Shown: positions 8,023-17,268 of the stretch, piece by piece
Layout of the letters: each line of letters begins with the position of its first letter
How positions within the stretch are numbered: position 1 is the first letter of the stretch
Assembly (NCBI RefSeq): GCF_903815225.1
Contig: NZ_LR813084.1
Coordinates: 3,576,501 to 3,640,500 of the forward strand
Source: Delftia tsuruhatensis
GTDB lineage: Bacteria; Pseudomonadota; Gammaproteobacteria; Burkholderiales; Burkholderiaceae_C
Reading direction: 5' to 3'
Length of the DNA stretch: 64,000 bases
Position numbers and translations under genes: made by a program
Notes under the pieces: model-generated
Told to the model about the DNA's origin: nothing
The model's database searches: none
The model's input: the letters and a program-made list of their open reading frames with translations, nothing else

Positions 8023-9735
8023 TCACTGCTGGCGGATGCGCAGCGTGCTCTTGTCGGCGTCGAAGACCAGGCCCGAAGGCCACGGTTTCCACGTCTGGCC
8101 CAGGGCCGGGTTCTGCGGATCGCCCGTCTGCATGAAGGCCTTGAGGCTGGCCACCATCGCGCCCGACAGCGCCTGCCGGCCCGGCTGGTTGGCCAGGCTG
8201 TTGGTCGCCCTTGCAAACACCGAGGGGCCGAAGTTGCCGAACAGGAACGGCAGGTCGAAGGCGTGGGCCGCCCCGTAGACCGTGTTCCATGGCGCCGGCT
8301 GCTGCGCCCAGTCGAAGCGGTAGGCCCAGACATCGGGCTGTTGCGTGCGCAGCGTGCCCAGCAACTGATCGCGACTGGGGTCGATGAGCAGCAGGCCCAG
8401 CAGGGCCATCCGGGCGTTGTAGCCTGTTCCGGCGGCGTCCACGGGCAGGTAGGAGGGATCAATGATGTCGGCCACCGCCAGGGCTGGGGGCGCATCGGGG
8501 TCGAAGGCCTGCATCATGCGAAAGCGCGCCGCATCGTCGATCCTGAACCCCGGCTTGCCCGCCAGCACGGCCAGCAGCGGGGCGAACAATTTGCCCTCCT
8601 CGGCCGTGTAGCCCGCCATCACCGGCACCTTGTTGTAGCGGCCGGCGGCCAGGGCGGCCATGGGGTCGGCAGGAAGCAGCAGGCCATCGGGAATCGGCCC
8701 GGCGCCGGTCAGGCCCTTGGCGGCCAGGGTCTGCAGCAGCACGCGGCCATCCTTGCCGCGCAGATAGCCGGCCACCTGCGCTGGCGACCAGCCGGCCGCC
8801 AGCACGGCGGCACCCGCCAGATCGGCCGCCAGACCGTCGGCCACCATCAGATGGCCCAGCAACTGGCTGGCCTGGGCAGCGTAGGTGGACGCGGGCTTGA
8901 TCGTGGACAGCGTGCCGGCCGGCAGGTTGCCCGGCAGCGACAGTCCGCCGCTGATGGGCACGATGCGGTGGAACAGGCCCCTGGCCTGCTCGGCGGTCAG
9001 CAGCGCCAGCGCATTGATGGCGCCCGCCGACTGTCCCATGAGCGTGACATTGCCCGCATCGCCGCCGAAGCGCGCGATGTTGCGCTGGATGAAGCGCAGC
9101 GCCTGCAGGTTGTCCAGCAACGCGAAGTTGCCCGTGACCGGTGCCCCGGTCTGCATCCGGGGCATCTGCATGAAACCCAGGATATCGAGCCGGTAGTTGG
9201 CCGTGACCACCACGGCGTTGGCTGCGCGCGCCAGCGCCGCGCCGTCGTAGACCGGGTCGGCCGTGTAGCCCGAGATGGCGCTGCCCCCATGCACGAACAG
9301 CAGCACGGGCAGTTTGTCCGTGGCGCTCGCGGGACGCCAGATGTTCAGCGTCAGGCAGTCCTCGCTGCCCACGGGCTGGCCCAGGGTGGAGGCAATCGTG
9401 TCATCAAAGCGGTTGTTGGCACCGGGGCCATAGATGCGCCCGATCTGCAGGCAGGCACTGCCGAACTGGCGCGCATCGCGCTCACCCTGCCAGGCCGTGG
9501 GCTCCAGAGGCGGCTGCCAGCGCAACGCACCCACGGGCGGCTGTGCGAAAGGCACGCCCTTCCAGAAGTAGGTGCCCGAGGCCGCGCCGTCGTCCACCCC
9601 GCGCAGCTTGCCGTAGACCGTCTCGCGCAGCTCGGGGCCATCGCCCCCCGAGCCACCGCAGGCGGCCAGCCACAAAGCCAGGGAAGCCACGGCCAGGCGT
9701 GTACAGCCGGCCATCCACCGTCGTCCCATGCACAT
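8023..9735 (-). CDS. Type-B carboxylesterase/lipase family lipoprotein
   Basis: 570 aa enzyme of the carboxylesterase type-B family. The start at 9735 was chosen because AGGAG lies seven bases upstream and because it gives a clean lipoprotein signal, MCMGRRWMAGC onward, ending LAAC (Cys26). Diagnostic features are the oxyanion region FVHGG, the EDCLTLNIW motif and the nucleophile elbow GQSAG (Ser236) preceded by FGGDAGNVTLM. It lies directly before the S15-family hydrolase, and the AraC regulator at 9925 is transcribed divergently, so the pair may be induced by their substrate. Confidence 0.87.
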   Translation of the reverse strand: MCMGRRWMAGCTRLAVASLALWLAACGGSGGDGPELRETVYGKLRGVDDGAASGTYFWKGVPFAQPPVGALRWQPPLEPTAWQGERDARQFGSACLQIGRIYGPGANNRFDDTIASTLGQPVGSEDCLTLNIWRPASATDKLPVLLFVHGGSAISGYTADPVYDGAALARAANAVVVTANYRLDILGFMQMPRMQTGAPVTGNFALLDNLQALRFIQRNIARFGGDAGNVTLMGQSAGAINALALLTAEQARGLFHRIVPISGGLSLPGNLPAGTLSTIKPASTYAAQASQLLGHLMVADGLAADLAGAAVLAAGWSPAQVAGYLRGKDGRVLLQTLAAKGLTGAGPIPDGLLLPADPMAALAAGRYNKVPVMAGYTAEEGKLFAPLLAVLAGKPGFRIDDAARFRMMQAFDPDAPPALAVADIIDPSYLPVDAAGTGYNARMALLGLLLIDPSRDQLLGTLRTQQPDVWAYRFDWAQQPAPWNTVYGAAHAFDLPFLFGNFGPSVFARATNSLANQPGRQALSGAMVASLKAFMQTGDPQNPALGQTWKPWPSGLVFDADKSTLRIRQQ

Positions 9736-9924
9736 ATTTGTCTCCTGTCGTTTTCTGGGGTTTCCCGGATGGGCTCCGCGGTGCCCATGGGTCAAACTGC
9801 GCAGTCGTTCGCCGCGCTGCAAAAATTCTAGGAACAGCCCGTGCGTACGCCGCTATCGCAACCAAGCCAAAAAAGTGACTTCAGAACGCCAAAAGCGCCG
9901 GCACTGGCCCAGGAAAACCCGGCC

Positions 9925-10941
9925 ATGATCCAGCAGCGCAGCAGCTCCGCCGCCTGGGTGCGGGGCATCCTGGACATGATGGCCGCCCAAGGGTTGACCC
10001 CGCAAAGCCTGTGCGCCGGGGCCGACATCGACCTTGCGGCACTGCAGCATTCGCAGACCCGCATCGATGTGGACCGCGTCAGCCGGCTCTGGGAGCTGGG
10101 CGTGGCGCAGTCGGCCAACCCCACCCTGGGGCTGGAGCGACAGCTGGCCGCACGCCACGGCAATATCGACCTGGTGGGCTACTCACTGGCCTCGGGGCCG
10201 CACCTGCTGGCAGGATTCCGGGACCTGGAGCGCCATATGGCCGTCATCTCCGACGCCACGGCCTTCACGCTGGAGCGCGACATGCGCGGCTGCTGGCTAT
10301 CCATACACCACATAGGCGCCACACGGCCCGTTCCACGCCAGCGCGTGGAGTTCGCCGTGCTCACGCTGCTGGTGCTGTGCAGCTGGCTGACGCGCCGCGA
10401 GGTCCAGCCGCTGGCCGTGGAGTTCATGGCCGAGGCACCACCGCCCCTGCACGAGACCCGCTACCGCGAAGCCTTCGGCCTGCTGCCGCGCTTTGGCGAA
10501 ACCGCGAACCGATTCCTGCTGTCCGAGGCCGACCTGCTCGCACCCATACCCACGCACAACCCGGAGCTGCTGGCGCTGCACGAGAAGCTGGTCGAGTCCG
10601 AACTCGATCAGTTGGGCCAGGCTGGCGTGGGTGCGCGCGTGCGCCACGAAATCGCGCGCCTGCTGCCCCAGGGCGAGCCACGCCGCGAGGATGTGGCCGG
10701 CCTGCTGGGCCTGACCGACCGCACCTTGCAGCGCCGGCTGCAGGCCGAGGCCGTGAGCTACCAGCAGTTGCTGGACGAAACCCGCCGGGAGCTGGCCCGA
10801 CAGTACCTGGGCGAGCCGCGCCACAGCCTGGCCGAGGTTGCCGATCTGCTGGGCTTCGTGGACCAGAGCAATCTGTTTCGCGCCTGCCGGCGCTGGTTCG
10901 GCATGCCGCCCGGACAGTACCGTCAGCAATTGCGCGCATGA
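9925..10941 (+). CDS. AraC-family transcriptional regulator with arabinose-operon-type N-terminal domain
   Basis: 338 aa from the ATG at 9925; an in-frame GTG at 9841 would add 28 residues. The N-terminal two thirds matches the AraC ligand-binding domain found in OruR/ArgR-like regulators ([20 protein letters not shown]). The C-terminal 100 residues hold the paired helix-turn-helix: [20 protein letters not shown] and [20 protein letters not shown], ending [10 protein letters not shown]. It is transcribed away from the two lipoprotein hydrolase genes with about 190 bases between the starts, so these are its most likely targets. The effector is unknown. Confidence 0.88.
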   Translation: MIQQRSSSAAWVRGILDMMAAQGLTPQSLCAGADIDLAALQHSQTRIDVDRVSRLWELGVAQSANPTLGLERQLAARHGNIDLVGYSLASGPHLLAGFRDLERHMAVISDATAFTLERDMRGCWLSIHHIGATRPVPRQRVEFAVLTLLVLCSWLTRREVQPLAVEFMAEAPPPLHETRYREAFGLLPRFGETANRFLLSEADLLAPIPTHNPELLALHEKLVESELDQLGQAGVGARVRHEIARLLPQGEPRREDVAGLLGLTDRTLQRRLQAEAVSYQQLLDETRRELARQYLGEPRHSLAEVADLLGFVDQSNLFRACRRWFGMPPGQYRQQLRA

Positions 10942-10985
10942 GCCCTGCCCGGCACGGGGCATCGGCACTGGGGGACAATTCCCGC

Positions 10986-12518
10986 ATGAACCTGCATGCT
11001 GCCGCCGAAAGCCAGGCTCCGGCGAGCCCCCCACGCCCTCCCCTGGCCTGGCAAGCCGGCTTTGCCGCGCTGGGCCCGGCCTTCTTCACCGAGCTGCGTC
11101 CCACGCCCTTGCCCGACCCGCACTGGGTCGCCACCAGCCAGGAGACGGCGGCGCTGCTGGGGCTGGATGCGCAATGGATGCAAGGTGACGAAGCGCTGCA
11201 GGCCCTGACAGGCAACACTCTGATACCCGGCAGCCGGCCCCTGGCCAGCGTCTACAGCGGCCACCAGTTCGGGGTCTGGGCCGGCCAGCTCGGCGATGGC
11301 CGCGCCATCCTGCTGGGCGAGACGGCATCGGGCCAGGAAATCCAGCTCAAGGGCGCCGGCCGCACGCCCTACTCCCGCATGGGCGACGGCCGTGCCGTGC
11401 TGCGCTCGTCCATCCGTGAATTCCTGTGCAGCGAGGCCATGCATGCGCTGGGCATCCCCACCACGCGCGCCTTGAGCGTGACGGGGTCGCCCGCCCCCAT
11501 CCGCCGCGAGGAGATCGAGACCGCCGCCGTGGTCGCGCGCGTGGCACCCAGCTTCATCCGCTTCGGCCATTTCGAACATTTCGCGGCACGCGACCATTTA
11601 GAGGCGCTGCGCCAGTTGGCCGACTACGTGATCGACCGCTACTATTCCGAGTGCCGCGCGGCGCATGCCCTGGCCGGCAACCCCTATGCCAACTTCCTGC
11701 AGGCCGTCAGCGAGCGCACGGCGCGGTTGCTGGCCCAGTGGCAGGCCGTGGGCTTTTGCCACGGGGTGATGAACACCGACAACATGAGCATCCTGGGCCT
11801 GACCATCGACTATGGCCCGTTCCAGTTCCTCGATGCCTTCGACCCCGGCCACATCTGCAACCACAGCGACACCCAGGGCCGCTATGCCTTCAACCGCCAG
11901 CCCCAGGTGGCCTACTGGAACCTGTACTGCCTGGGCCAGGCCCTGCTGCCCCTGATCGGCGACGAGGAACTGACCATCGCGGCGCTGGAGTCCTACAAGC
12001 AGGTGTTCCCGCAAGCCTATGGCACGCAGATGCTGCGCAAGCTCGGCCTGCCCGAGGATGCACCGGGCACGCCGGCCACCGAAGGCCGTTTTGCCCTGCT
12101 GATCAACCCGTTGCTCCAGCTCCTGGCCGACAACGCCGTCGACTACACCATCTTCTTCAGCCGCCTGACCGATGCCGTGGCCGCCAGCGGGTCCGGTGGC
12201 CTCGACTTCGAGCCCGTGCGCGACCTGGTGCTGGACCGCCCGGCCTTCGATGCCTGGGCGAAGGTCTACGCACAACAGCTCGCGGCCGTGGACGTCATGC
12301 GGGCGACCACGCTGATGCAAGAATCGAATCCGCGCTTCGTGCTGCGCAACCACCTGGGCGAGCTTGCCATCCGGGCCGCCCGGGACGGTGATTTCACGGT
12401 CGTGCGCGAACTGCTGGCCGTGCTGCAGACGCCTTTCGCCCCCCACGCCGAGCATGCCGAATGGGCAGGCTTCCCGCCCGACTGGGCTTCCTCCATCGAG
12501 ATCAGCTGTTCATCATGA
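10986..12518 (+). CDS. selO: Protein adenylyltransferase SelO (YdiU/UPF0061)
   Basis: Pseudokinase-fold enzyme, 510 aa, that transfers AMP from ATP to Ser/Thr/Tyr of target proteins; in E. coli it is tied to the oxidative stress response through glutaredoxin. Visible motifs are [18 protein letters not shown], the lysine region [14 protein letters not shown], and [20 protein letters not shown] with the metal-binding Asn and Asp. The protein ends CSS; this Cys occupies the place of selenocysteine in vertebrate SelO. The start is 45 bases after the AraC gene. The stop overlaps the msrB start by four bases (ATGA), which supports joint expression of two redox-repair genes. Confidence 0.95.
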   Translation: MNLHAAAESQAPASPPRPPLAWQAGFAALGPAFFTELRPTPLPDPHWVATSQETAALLGLDAQWMQGDEALQALTGNTLIPGSRPLASVYSGHQFGVWAGQLGDGRAILLGETASGQEIQLKGAGRTPYSRMGDGRAVLRSSIREFLCSEAMHALGIPTTRALSVTGSPAPIRREEIETAAVVARVAPSFIRFGHFEHFAARDHLEALRQLADYVIDRYYSECRAAHALAGNPYANFLQAVSERTARLLAQWQAVGFCHGVMNTDNMSILGLTIDYGPFQFLDAFDPGHICNHSDTQGRYAFNRQPQVAYWNLYCLGQALLPLIGDEELTIAALESYKQVFPQAYGTQMLRKLGLPEDAPGTPATEGRFALLINPLLQLLADNAVDYTIFFSRLTDAVAASGSGGLDFEPVRDLVLDRPAFDAWAKVYAQQLAAVDVMRATTLMQESNPRFVLRNHLGELAIRAARDGDFTVVRELLAVLQTPFAPHAEHAEWAGFPPDWASSIEISCSS

Positions 12519-12928
12519 GCTTTCCCATCCACAAGACCGAGCAGGAATGGCAGGCCGAGCTGCAGGCCAAGGGCGCCGAGCCCGCTGCCTTCCAGGTGAC
12601 CCGCCATGCGGCGACCGAGCGCCCGTTCACGGGCCGCTACGAACAGTTCTGGGCCGATGGCAGCTACCACTGCATCTGCTGCGGCGCCAAGCTGTTCGAC
12701 TCCAGCACCAAGTTCGATGCGGGCTGCGGCTGGCCCAGTTTCGACCATGCCATCCCCGGCGCCATCACCGAGATCGTGGACCGCAGCCACGGCATGGTGC
12801 GCACCGAGACCGTCTGCAGCCAGTGCGGCGCCCACCTGGGGCACGTCTTCCCCGACGGCCCCACCGACACGGGCCTGCGCTACTGCATGAACTCCGCGTC
12901 GCTGCAGTTCGAGCCGCCGAACGACTAG
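12515..12928 (+). CDS. msrB: Peptide-methionine (R)-S-oxide reductase MsrB
   Basis: 137 aa enzyme that reduces methionine-R-sulfoxide in proteins. It has two zinc-binding CxxC pairs (CICC near 50 and CSQC near 98), the GCGWPSF motif and the catalytic Cys in RYCMNSASL near the C-terminus. The ATG at 12515 overlaps the selO stop as ATGA, so translation is probably coupled to selO. The protein has no signal peptide, so it should act in the cytoplasm. Confidence 0.95.
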   Translation: MSFPIHKTEQEWQAELQAKGAEPAAFQVTRHAATERPFTGRYEQFWADGSYHCICCGAKLFDSSTKFDAGCGWPSFDHAIPGAITEIVDRSHGMVRTETVCSQCGAHLGHVFPDGPTDTGLRYCMNSASLQFEPPND

Positions 12929-13046
12929 ACCGGGAAAAACCCCAGGCGGAGCGGCCCTGCGCGGACCGCAGACACGCGCCGCTACGCCACAATGCGCCTG
13001 CAAAGAACCGGCCTCGTGCCGGCCTGCAAGCCCATCGAAATCTTCC

Positions 13047-13655
13047 ATGAAGTTACTGATCGACTTTTTCCCCATCATCCTGTTCTTCGTTGCCTTCAAG
13101 GTCTGGGGCATCTACACGGCGACAGCCGTGGCCATCGTGGCCACCATCGCGCAGATCGCCTACCTGCGCGTGCGCCATGGCAAGGTCGAGCCCATGCAAT
13201 GGGTGAGCCTGGGCGTGATCGTGCTGTTCGGCGGCGCCACCTTGCTGGCCCACAACGATACCTTCATCAAGTGGAAGCCCACCGTGCTGTACTGGCTCAT
13301 GGGCGGCGCGCTGATCATCGGCCAGCTGGTGTTCCGCAAGAACCTGCTGCGCTCGGTCATGGGCGCGCAGCTGCAACTGCCCGACAACGCCTGGCGCACC
13401 ATGAACTGGAGCTGGGCTGCCTTCTTCGCCGTCATGGGCGCGCTCAACCTGGTCATCGCCTACCGGTTCGATACCGACACCTGGGTCAACTTCAAGCTGT
13501 TCGGCGGCATGGGGTTGATGCTGGTCTTCGTGATCGGCCAGGCCATCTACATGAGCCGTTTCATGCAGGAGGACAAGGCCGCGGCCGAGGCCGCGCCCGG
13601 TGCGCCCGCCGCCTTGCCCCAGGACGGCCTGAACCGTCAGGACAAGCAGCCATGA
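13047..13655 (+). CDS. yciB: Inner-membrane septation protein A (YciB/IspZ family)
   Basis: 202 aa integral membrane protein with five or six helices. It begins MKLLIDFFPIILFFVAFKVW, the hallmark N-terminus of the YciB/IspZ family, and also has PTVLYWLMGGALIIGQ and NLVIAYRFDTDTWVNFKLFG. YciB takes part in cell-envelope synthesis and division, interacting with elongasome and divisome proteins. The last about 25 residues are Ala/Pro-rich and probably disordered. The stop overlaps the bolA start by four bases (ATGA). Confidence 0.93.
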   Translation: MKLLIDFFPIILFFVAFKVWGIYTATAVAIVATIAQIAYLRVRHGKVEPMQWVSLGVIVLFGGATLLAHNDTFIKWKPTVLYWLMGGALIIGQLVFRKNLLRSVMGAQLQLPDNAWRTMNWSWAAFFAVMGALNLVIAYRFDTDTWVNFKLFGGMGLMLVFVIGQAIYMSRFMQEDKAAAEAAPGAPAALPQDGLNRQDKQP

Positions 13656-13930
13656 GCACCGCATCCCCCCTGCCCATCACCGCCGAGGCCATGCAGGCCG
13701 TGCTGCGCGAGCGGCTGGCACCCGAGCACCTGGAAGTGATCGACGAAAGCCACCAGCACGCCGGCCATGCGGGCGCCAACGGCACGGGCTTTGGCACGCA
13801 TTTCCGCGTGCGCATCGCGTCTCCCCTGTTTCAAGGCCAGCCGCGCGTGGCGCGCCACCGCCTTGTGTATGATGCGCTGCAAGAATTCATCGACCAGGGG
13901 GCGCATGCCATCGCCATCGAGGTTCTTTGA
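13652..13930 (+). CDS. BolA family protein
   Basis: 92 aa, the usual BolA size. It carries the class II KH-like fold motif THFRVRIASPLFQGQPRVAR followed by RHRLVYDALQEFI. BolA proteins work with monothiol glutaredoxins in iron-sulfur handling or act as stress regulators. Its start overlaps the yciB stop, and yciB-bolA followed by a parvulin gene is a common order in Burkholderiales. A His-rich stretch (ESHQHAGHAG) precedes the KH motif, as in many BolA/IbaG proteins. Confidence 0.9.
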   Translation: MSTASPLPITAEAMQAVLRERLAPEHLEVIDESHQHAGHAGANGTGFGTHFRVRIASPLFQGQPRVARHRLVYDALQEFIDQGAHAIAIEVL

Positions 13931-13936
13931 ACTTTT

Positions 13937-13962
13937 ACAGGCTCCGGCGACTCGGAGCCTGT
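13937..13962 (+). terminator. Hairpin after bolA
   Basis: ACAGGCTCCG (13937-13946), loop GCGACT, CGGAGCCTGT (13953-13962): a perfect 10-bp stem seven bases past the bolA stop. Only two T residues follow, so it may be a weak terminator or an RNA-stabilising end. A TATAGAAT hexamer-like sequence at 13976-13983 may be part of the promoter of the next gene. Confidence 0.5.
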
Positions 13963-14011
13963 TGCGTATCCGCGCTATAGAATCAATTTTTCCTTCATCT
14001 CTGGAATTCGC

Positions 14012-14797
14012 ATGAAAAAACAGCTTCTGACCAGCCTGGTGACTGCCGCCGTGCTGAGCACCGCAGCCCTGTCCGCCTCGGCCCAGAACATCGCCGTCGT
14101 CAATGGCAAGGCTGTGCCCAAGGCACGCGCCGAAGCGCTCAAGCAGCAGATCGAGCAAAGCGGCCGCCCCGTGACTCCGGATCTGGAAGCCCAGATCAAG
14201 GAAGAAGTCATCGCGCGCGAAATCTTCATGCAGGAAGCCAACAAGCGCGGCCTGGCCAACAGCGAAGGCTACAAGCAGCAGATGGAACTGGCCCGCCAGA
14301 CCATCCTGATCCGCTCGCTGTTCGAGGACTTCCAGAAGAAGAACCCCGTGACCGACGCCGAAGCCAAGGCCGAGTACGACAAGGCCGTGGCGGCCAACAG
14401 CGGCAAGGAATACAAGGCCAGCCACATCCTGGTCGAGTCGGAAGACCGCGCCAAGGCCATCATCGCCGAGATCAAGGCCGGCAAGAAGTTCGAGGACATC
14501 GCCAAGAAGGAGTCCAAGGACCCCGGATCCGGCGCCCGCGGCGGCGATCTGGACTGGGCCAACCCCGGCAACTATGTGCCCGAGTTCTCCGAAGCCCTGA
14601 TCAAGCTCGAAAAGGGCGGCATGACCCAGGAGCCGGTCAAGACCCAGTTCGGCTACCACATCATCCGCCAGGACGACGTGCGCCAGGCCGAACTGCCCAA
14701 GTTCGAGGAAGTCAAGCCCCAGATCGTGCAGCAGCTGCAACAGCAGAAGTTGGCACAGTTCCAGGAATCGCTGCGCGAAAAGGCCAAGATCCAGTAA
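14012..14797 (+). CDS. Periplasmic parvulin-type peptidyl-prolyl cis-trans isomerase
   Basis: 261 aa PpiC/SurA-type foldase. Residues 1-24 form a signal peptide (MKKQLLTSLVTAAVLSTAAL, ending ASA before QNIAVV). A helical N-terminal region (about 25-125) resembles the SurA-N chaperone part, and the rotamase domain lies at about 130-225, with KASHILVES and GGDLDWANPGNYVPEF followed by TQFGYHIIR. The C-terminus is a Gln-rich helix. It probably helps outer-membrane protein folding. A strong terminator follows at 14842. Confidence 0.92.
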   Translation: MKKQLLTSLVTAAVLSTAALSASAQNIAVVNGKAVPKARAEALKQQIEQSGRPVTPDLEAQIKEEVIAREIFMQEANKRGLANSEGYKQQMELARQTILIRSLFEDFQKKNPVTDAEAKAEYDKAVAANSGKEYKASHILVESEDRAKAIIAEIKAGKKFEDIAKKESKDPGSGARGGDLDWANPGNYVPEFSEALIKLEKGGMTQEPVKTQFGYHIIRQDDVRQAELPKFEEVKPQIVQQLQQQKLAQFQESLREKAKIQ

Positions 14798-14841
14798 GAT
14801 GCAACAAGTTGGGGGCGAAAGTCCTCGACAAGACCATCACC

Positions 14842-14868
14842 AAGCCCGCCTCGCGCGGGCTTTTTTTT
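14842..14868 (+). terminator. Rho-independent terminator of the parvulin gene
   Basis: AAGCCCGC (14842-14849), loop CTCGC, GCGGGCTT (14855-14862), then a run of eight Ts from 14861. It lies 45 bases past the parvulin stop. Confidence 0.9.
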
Positions 14869-14880
14869 AGCTTTTGCCAA

Positions 14881-14906
14881 AGAAAAGCTGCTCCCGAGGG
14901 AGCAGC
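14881..14906 (-). terminator. Rho-independent terminator of the catecholate receptor gene
   Basis: GCTGCTCCC (14887-14895), loop GA, GGGAGCAGC (14898-14906). Read on the minus strand it is followed by TTTTCTTT. It lies 47 bases past the receptor stop codon and stands back to back with the plus-strand terminator at 14842-14868. Confidence 0.85.
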
Positions 14907-14953
14907 CAGGCCTGTGTTGTCACGCCAACGCGGCGCAGACACTGCGCCCGCCA

Positions 14954-17152
14954 CTAGAACTGATAGAGCGCGGTGATCCGGGCAGAACGCCCCTCCCCAT
15001 ATTCAACGGCCGAGGAGCGCGACTGGTCTCCGGGACGCTGGCGCACGCCGGCGACATAGGCCTTGTTGCCGAGGTTGTCGAGGTTGAGCCGCAGTTTCCA
15101 CTGGCGATTGACGTCATAGCCGACCATGAGGCTGTGGACCCAGTAGGAAGCGAGCTGGCCGTCGCCAGCCGAAGTGACGTTGCGCTTTCCGACATAGCGC
15201 GCACCATAGCCGATCGTCCATCCCTCAGGCAGCGTGTACGTGCTCCACAGGTTCAGCGAATGGCGCGGGGTATTGCCCAGCGCCTGCCCCACGCGCGCGG
15301 GCTCGTTCGACGACTTCAACGTCTTGCTGGACATGAAGGTGTAGTTGGCGAACACGTCCCACTGCGGCATCGGCTTGCCCGCCGCCCCCAGCTCCAGCCC
15401 GCGCACGCGCTGCTCTCCGGCCAGCAGGTAGCTGCCGTCGGCCATCTGCTCTCGCACATTGGTCTTGTCGACCTGGAACAGGGCTGCGGTCAAGGCCAGT
15501 TGCCGGTTCATCAGGTCCCACTTGGTGCCCAGCTCCAGGCTGCGGTTCTTCTCCGGGGCCAGCGAGGCGGAGCCCGCATCCAGCCCCGAGCCCGTCGTCA
15601 CAAGAAACTCGGCCGAGGGATTGAAGGCCGTTCCGTAAGCCACGTAGATGCGACCGTTGTCGGCGGGCTTGAAGCTCAGTCCCGCGCGCCCGCTGAGCCG
15701 CCCATCGGAGCTGTCCACCGTGGTGCGCTTTCCGGCGGGCAGCGTGGTGGCATCGGATGTGGCGCTGATCCAGTCATAGCGCAGGCCCACGTTCAGGTCC
15801 CATTGCGGATTCAGTGCCACGGTGTCCATGGCGTACAGCGCACGGGTATCCAGGCTGGTTTCATTCCTGCCGCTGGCACGCAGGTCCGTCCTGCCGTTCC
15901 AGAAGCCGGGCGGCCTGGCCAGCGGATAGCCGCCAGCAGGGAACTGGCTGTTGATGTTGTATGAATAGGTGGTGCGGTCGTAGGTCTCCCGGGCAATCTC
16001 GAAGCCCGCGACCAGGGTGTGGCCCAGAGTCCCCGTATGGAGGCGCTGGGTCAGATTCGTCTGGTTGATCCACAGAGTGGTGGTGGAGTCGCGGCCATAG
16101 CCCTGCGGGCCGGCGGGCTTGTAATAGCCGGGCGGCAGGCCTCTGACATCCACGTGGGAGGCCGAGATCACCGTGTCGCGGCTGACCCGTGAATAGCGTG
16201 TCAGGTTCTGCAGCCTGGCGCCGGAGCCGAAGTCATGCTCGACCTTGGCGCTCAGCACGTTGCTCTGGATTTCTTCCTTGTCAAGGTTGCGCCAGCCGAA
16301 GTAGGACTTGCGCGCGACCCCGTCGAGCATCTTGCCGCGCAGGGCCGGAACGCCGAAATCCGGCAGGTTGTCATCGGTCTGGTGCAGAAAGCTCAGGGTC
16401 ACCCGTGTCGGCGAATTCAGGCCCAGCGTCAGCGAAGGAGCAATGCCCCAGCGGCGCCTGTAGATCTGGTCGCGCCCGGCCACATCGCTGTCATGGCCCA
16501 TGAGGTTCAGGCGCGCAGCCGCATTGCCGCCGGCCAGCACCCGGTTGGCATCCAGCGTCAGGCGCTTGTAGGCCGCGCTGCCCAGGCCCAGGCTGGCCTC
16601 GGTGAAATCATGGGTCTTGGGCTGCTTGCTGATCAGGTTGATGCTGCCGCCCGAGGTGCCTGCTCCGCCGAAGACGGAGTTGGGCCCCTTGATGACCTCG
16701 ACCGACTCCATGTTGAAGAGATCGGTGCGGCTGTTCTGTGCGCTGTCGCGCAGTCCGTCGACCTGGATGTTGGCGTTGGCGCTGAAGCCCCGGATGTTGA
16801 TGCTGTCGCCCGAGCCCGCTCCGCCCTCGCCCGCGTTGAAGGTGATGCCCGAGACATTGGACAGCGCCTGCTGCAGGCCCAGGGCATTCTGCTCCTGCAG
16901 TACCCTGCCCGGAACCACAGTGATGGTCTGGGGCACATCCAGCAGGGGTGTGGCGTACTTGGCGGAGCCGGAGGCCTCGGTGCGCGAGCCTTCCGCGCGC
17001 TCACCGGTGACGGTGACGGGCGCCAGCTGCGCCTGCCGCCGTTCCGCCGTGGCATCCTGCGCATAGGCCGGCGTGACCAGCACCGCCACGAACGCGGAGT
17101 AGAGGCAGGAGTGGGAGGTGGAGACAAAAGGTCTGTCGTTCGCGGTACCCAT
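14954..17152 (-). CDS. TonB-dependent catecholate-type siderophore receptor (Fiu/PiuA-like)
   Basis: Outer-membrane ferric-siderophore receptor, 732 aa. The signal peptide ends at about residue 31 (AYA before QDATAERR). The plug domain shows LDVPQTITVVP, the INIRGFSANANIQVDG segment and VEVIKGPNSVFGGAGTSGGS, a version typical of the Fiu/PiuA/CirA-like group. The barrel ends in the aromatic LYQF. No N-terminal signalling domain is present, unlike the three receptors at 38-49 kb, so it should be under direct Fur control. A Fur-box-like sequence lies 18 bases upstream of the start, and AAAGGAAG serves as ribosome binding site. Confidence 0.92.
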   Translation of the reverse strand: MGTANDRPFVSTSHSCLYSAFVAVLVTPAYAQDATAERRQAQLAPVTVTGERAEGSRTEASGSAKYATPLLDVPQTITVVPGRVLQEQNALGLQQALSNVSGITFNAGEGGAGSGDSINIRGFSANANIQVDGLRDSAQNSRTDLFNMESVEVIKGPNSVFGGAGTSGGSINLISKQPKTHDFTEASLGLGSAAYKRLTLDANRVLAGGNAAARLNLMGHDSDVAGRDQIYRRRWGIAPSLTLGLNSPTRVTLSFLHQTDDNLPDFGVPALRGKMLDGVARKSYFGWRNLDKEEIQSNVLSAKVEHDFGSGARLQNLTRYSRVSRDTVISASHVDVRGLPPGYYKPAGPQGYGRDSTTTLWINQTNLTQRLHTGTLGHTLVAGFEIARETYDRTTYSYNINSQFPAGGYPLARPPGFWNGRTDLRASGRNETSLDTRALYAMDTVALNPQWDLNVGLRYDWISATSDATTLPAGKRTTVDSSDGRLSGRAGLSFKPADNGRIYVAYGTAFNPSAEFLVTTGSGLDAGSASLAPEKNRSLELGTKWDLMNRQLALTAALFQVDKTNVREQMADGSYLLAGEQRVRGLELGAAGKPMPQWDVFANYTFMSSKTLKSSNEPARVGQALGNTPRHSLNLWSTYTLPEGWTIGYGARYVGKRNVTSAGDGQLASYWVHSLMVGYDVNRQWKLRLNLDNLGNKAYVAGVRQRPGDQSRSSAVEYGEGRSARITALYQF

Positions 17153-17169
17153 GGCAAGCTTCCTTTGAT

Positions 17170-17188
17170 GAAAATGACAATCATTTGC
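17170..17188 (-). promoter_or_regulatory. Fur box upstream of the catecholate receptor
   Basis: GAAAATGACAATCATTTGC matches the 19-base Fur consensus GATAATGATAATCATTATC at 15 positions. It lies 18 bases before the receptor start codon, where it could overlap the promoter and repress transcription when iron is plentiful. Confidence 0.8.
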
Positions 17189-17268
17189 AACAAAGAAAGG
17201 CTTGGCAATCAGACCAGTCCGATTCTGCCCCTGTGGACACGATACGGCGATGAATTCACTTGCGTTGC

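Noticed and set aside
7051-9831. Very long open frame of 926 codons on the plus strand, opposite the two hydrolase genes
   Set aside because: Its translation is rich in Arg, Gly, His and Gln without domain motifs, and it mirrors two well-supported genes. Long antisense frames are common in GC-rich DNA.
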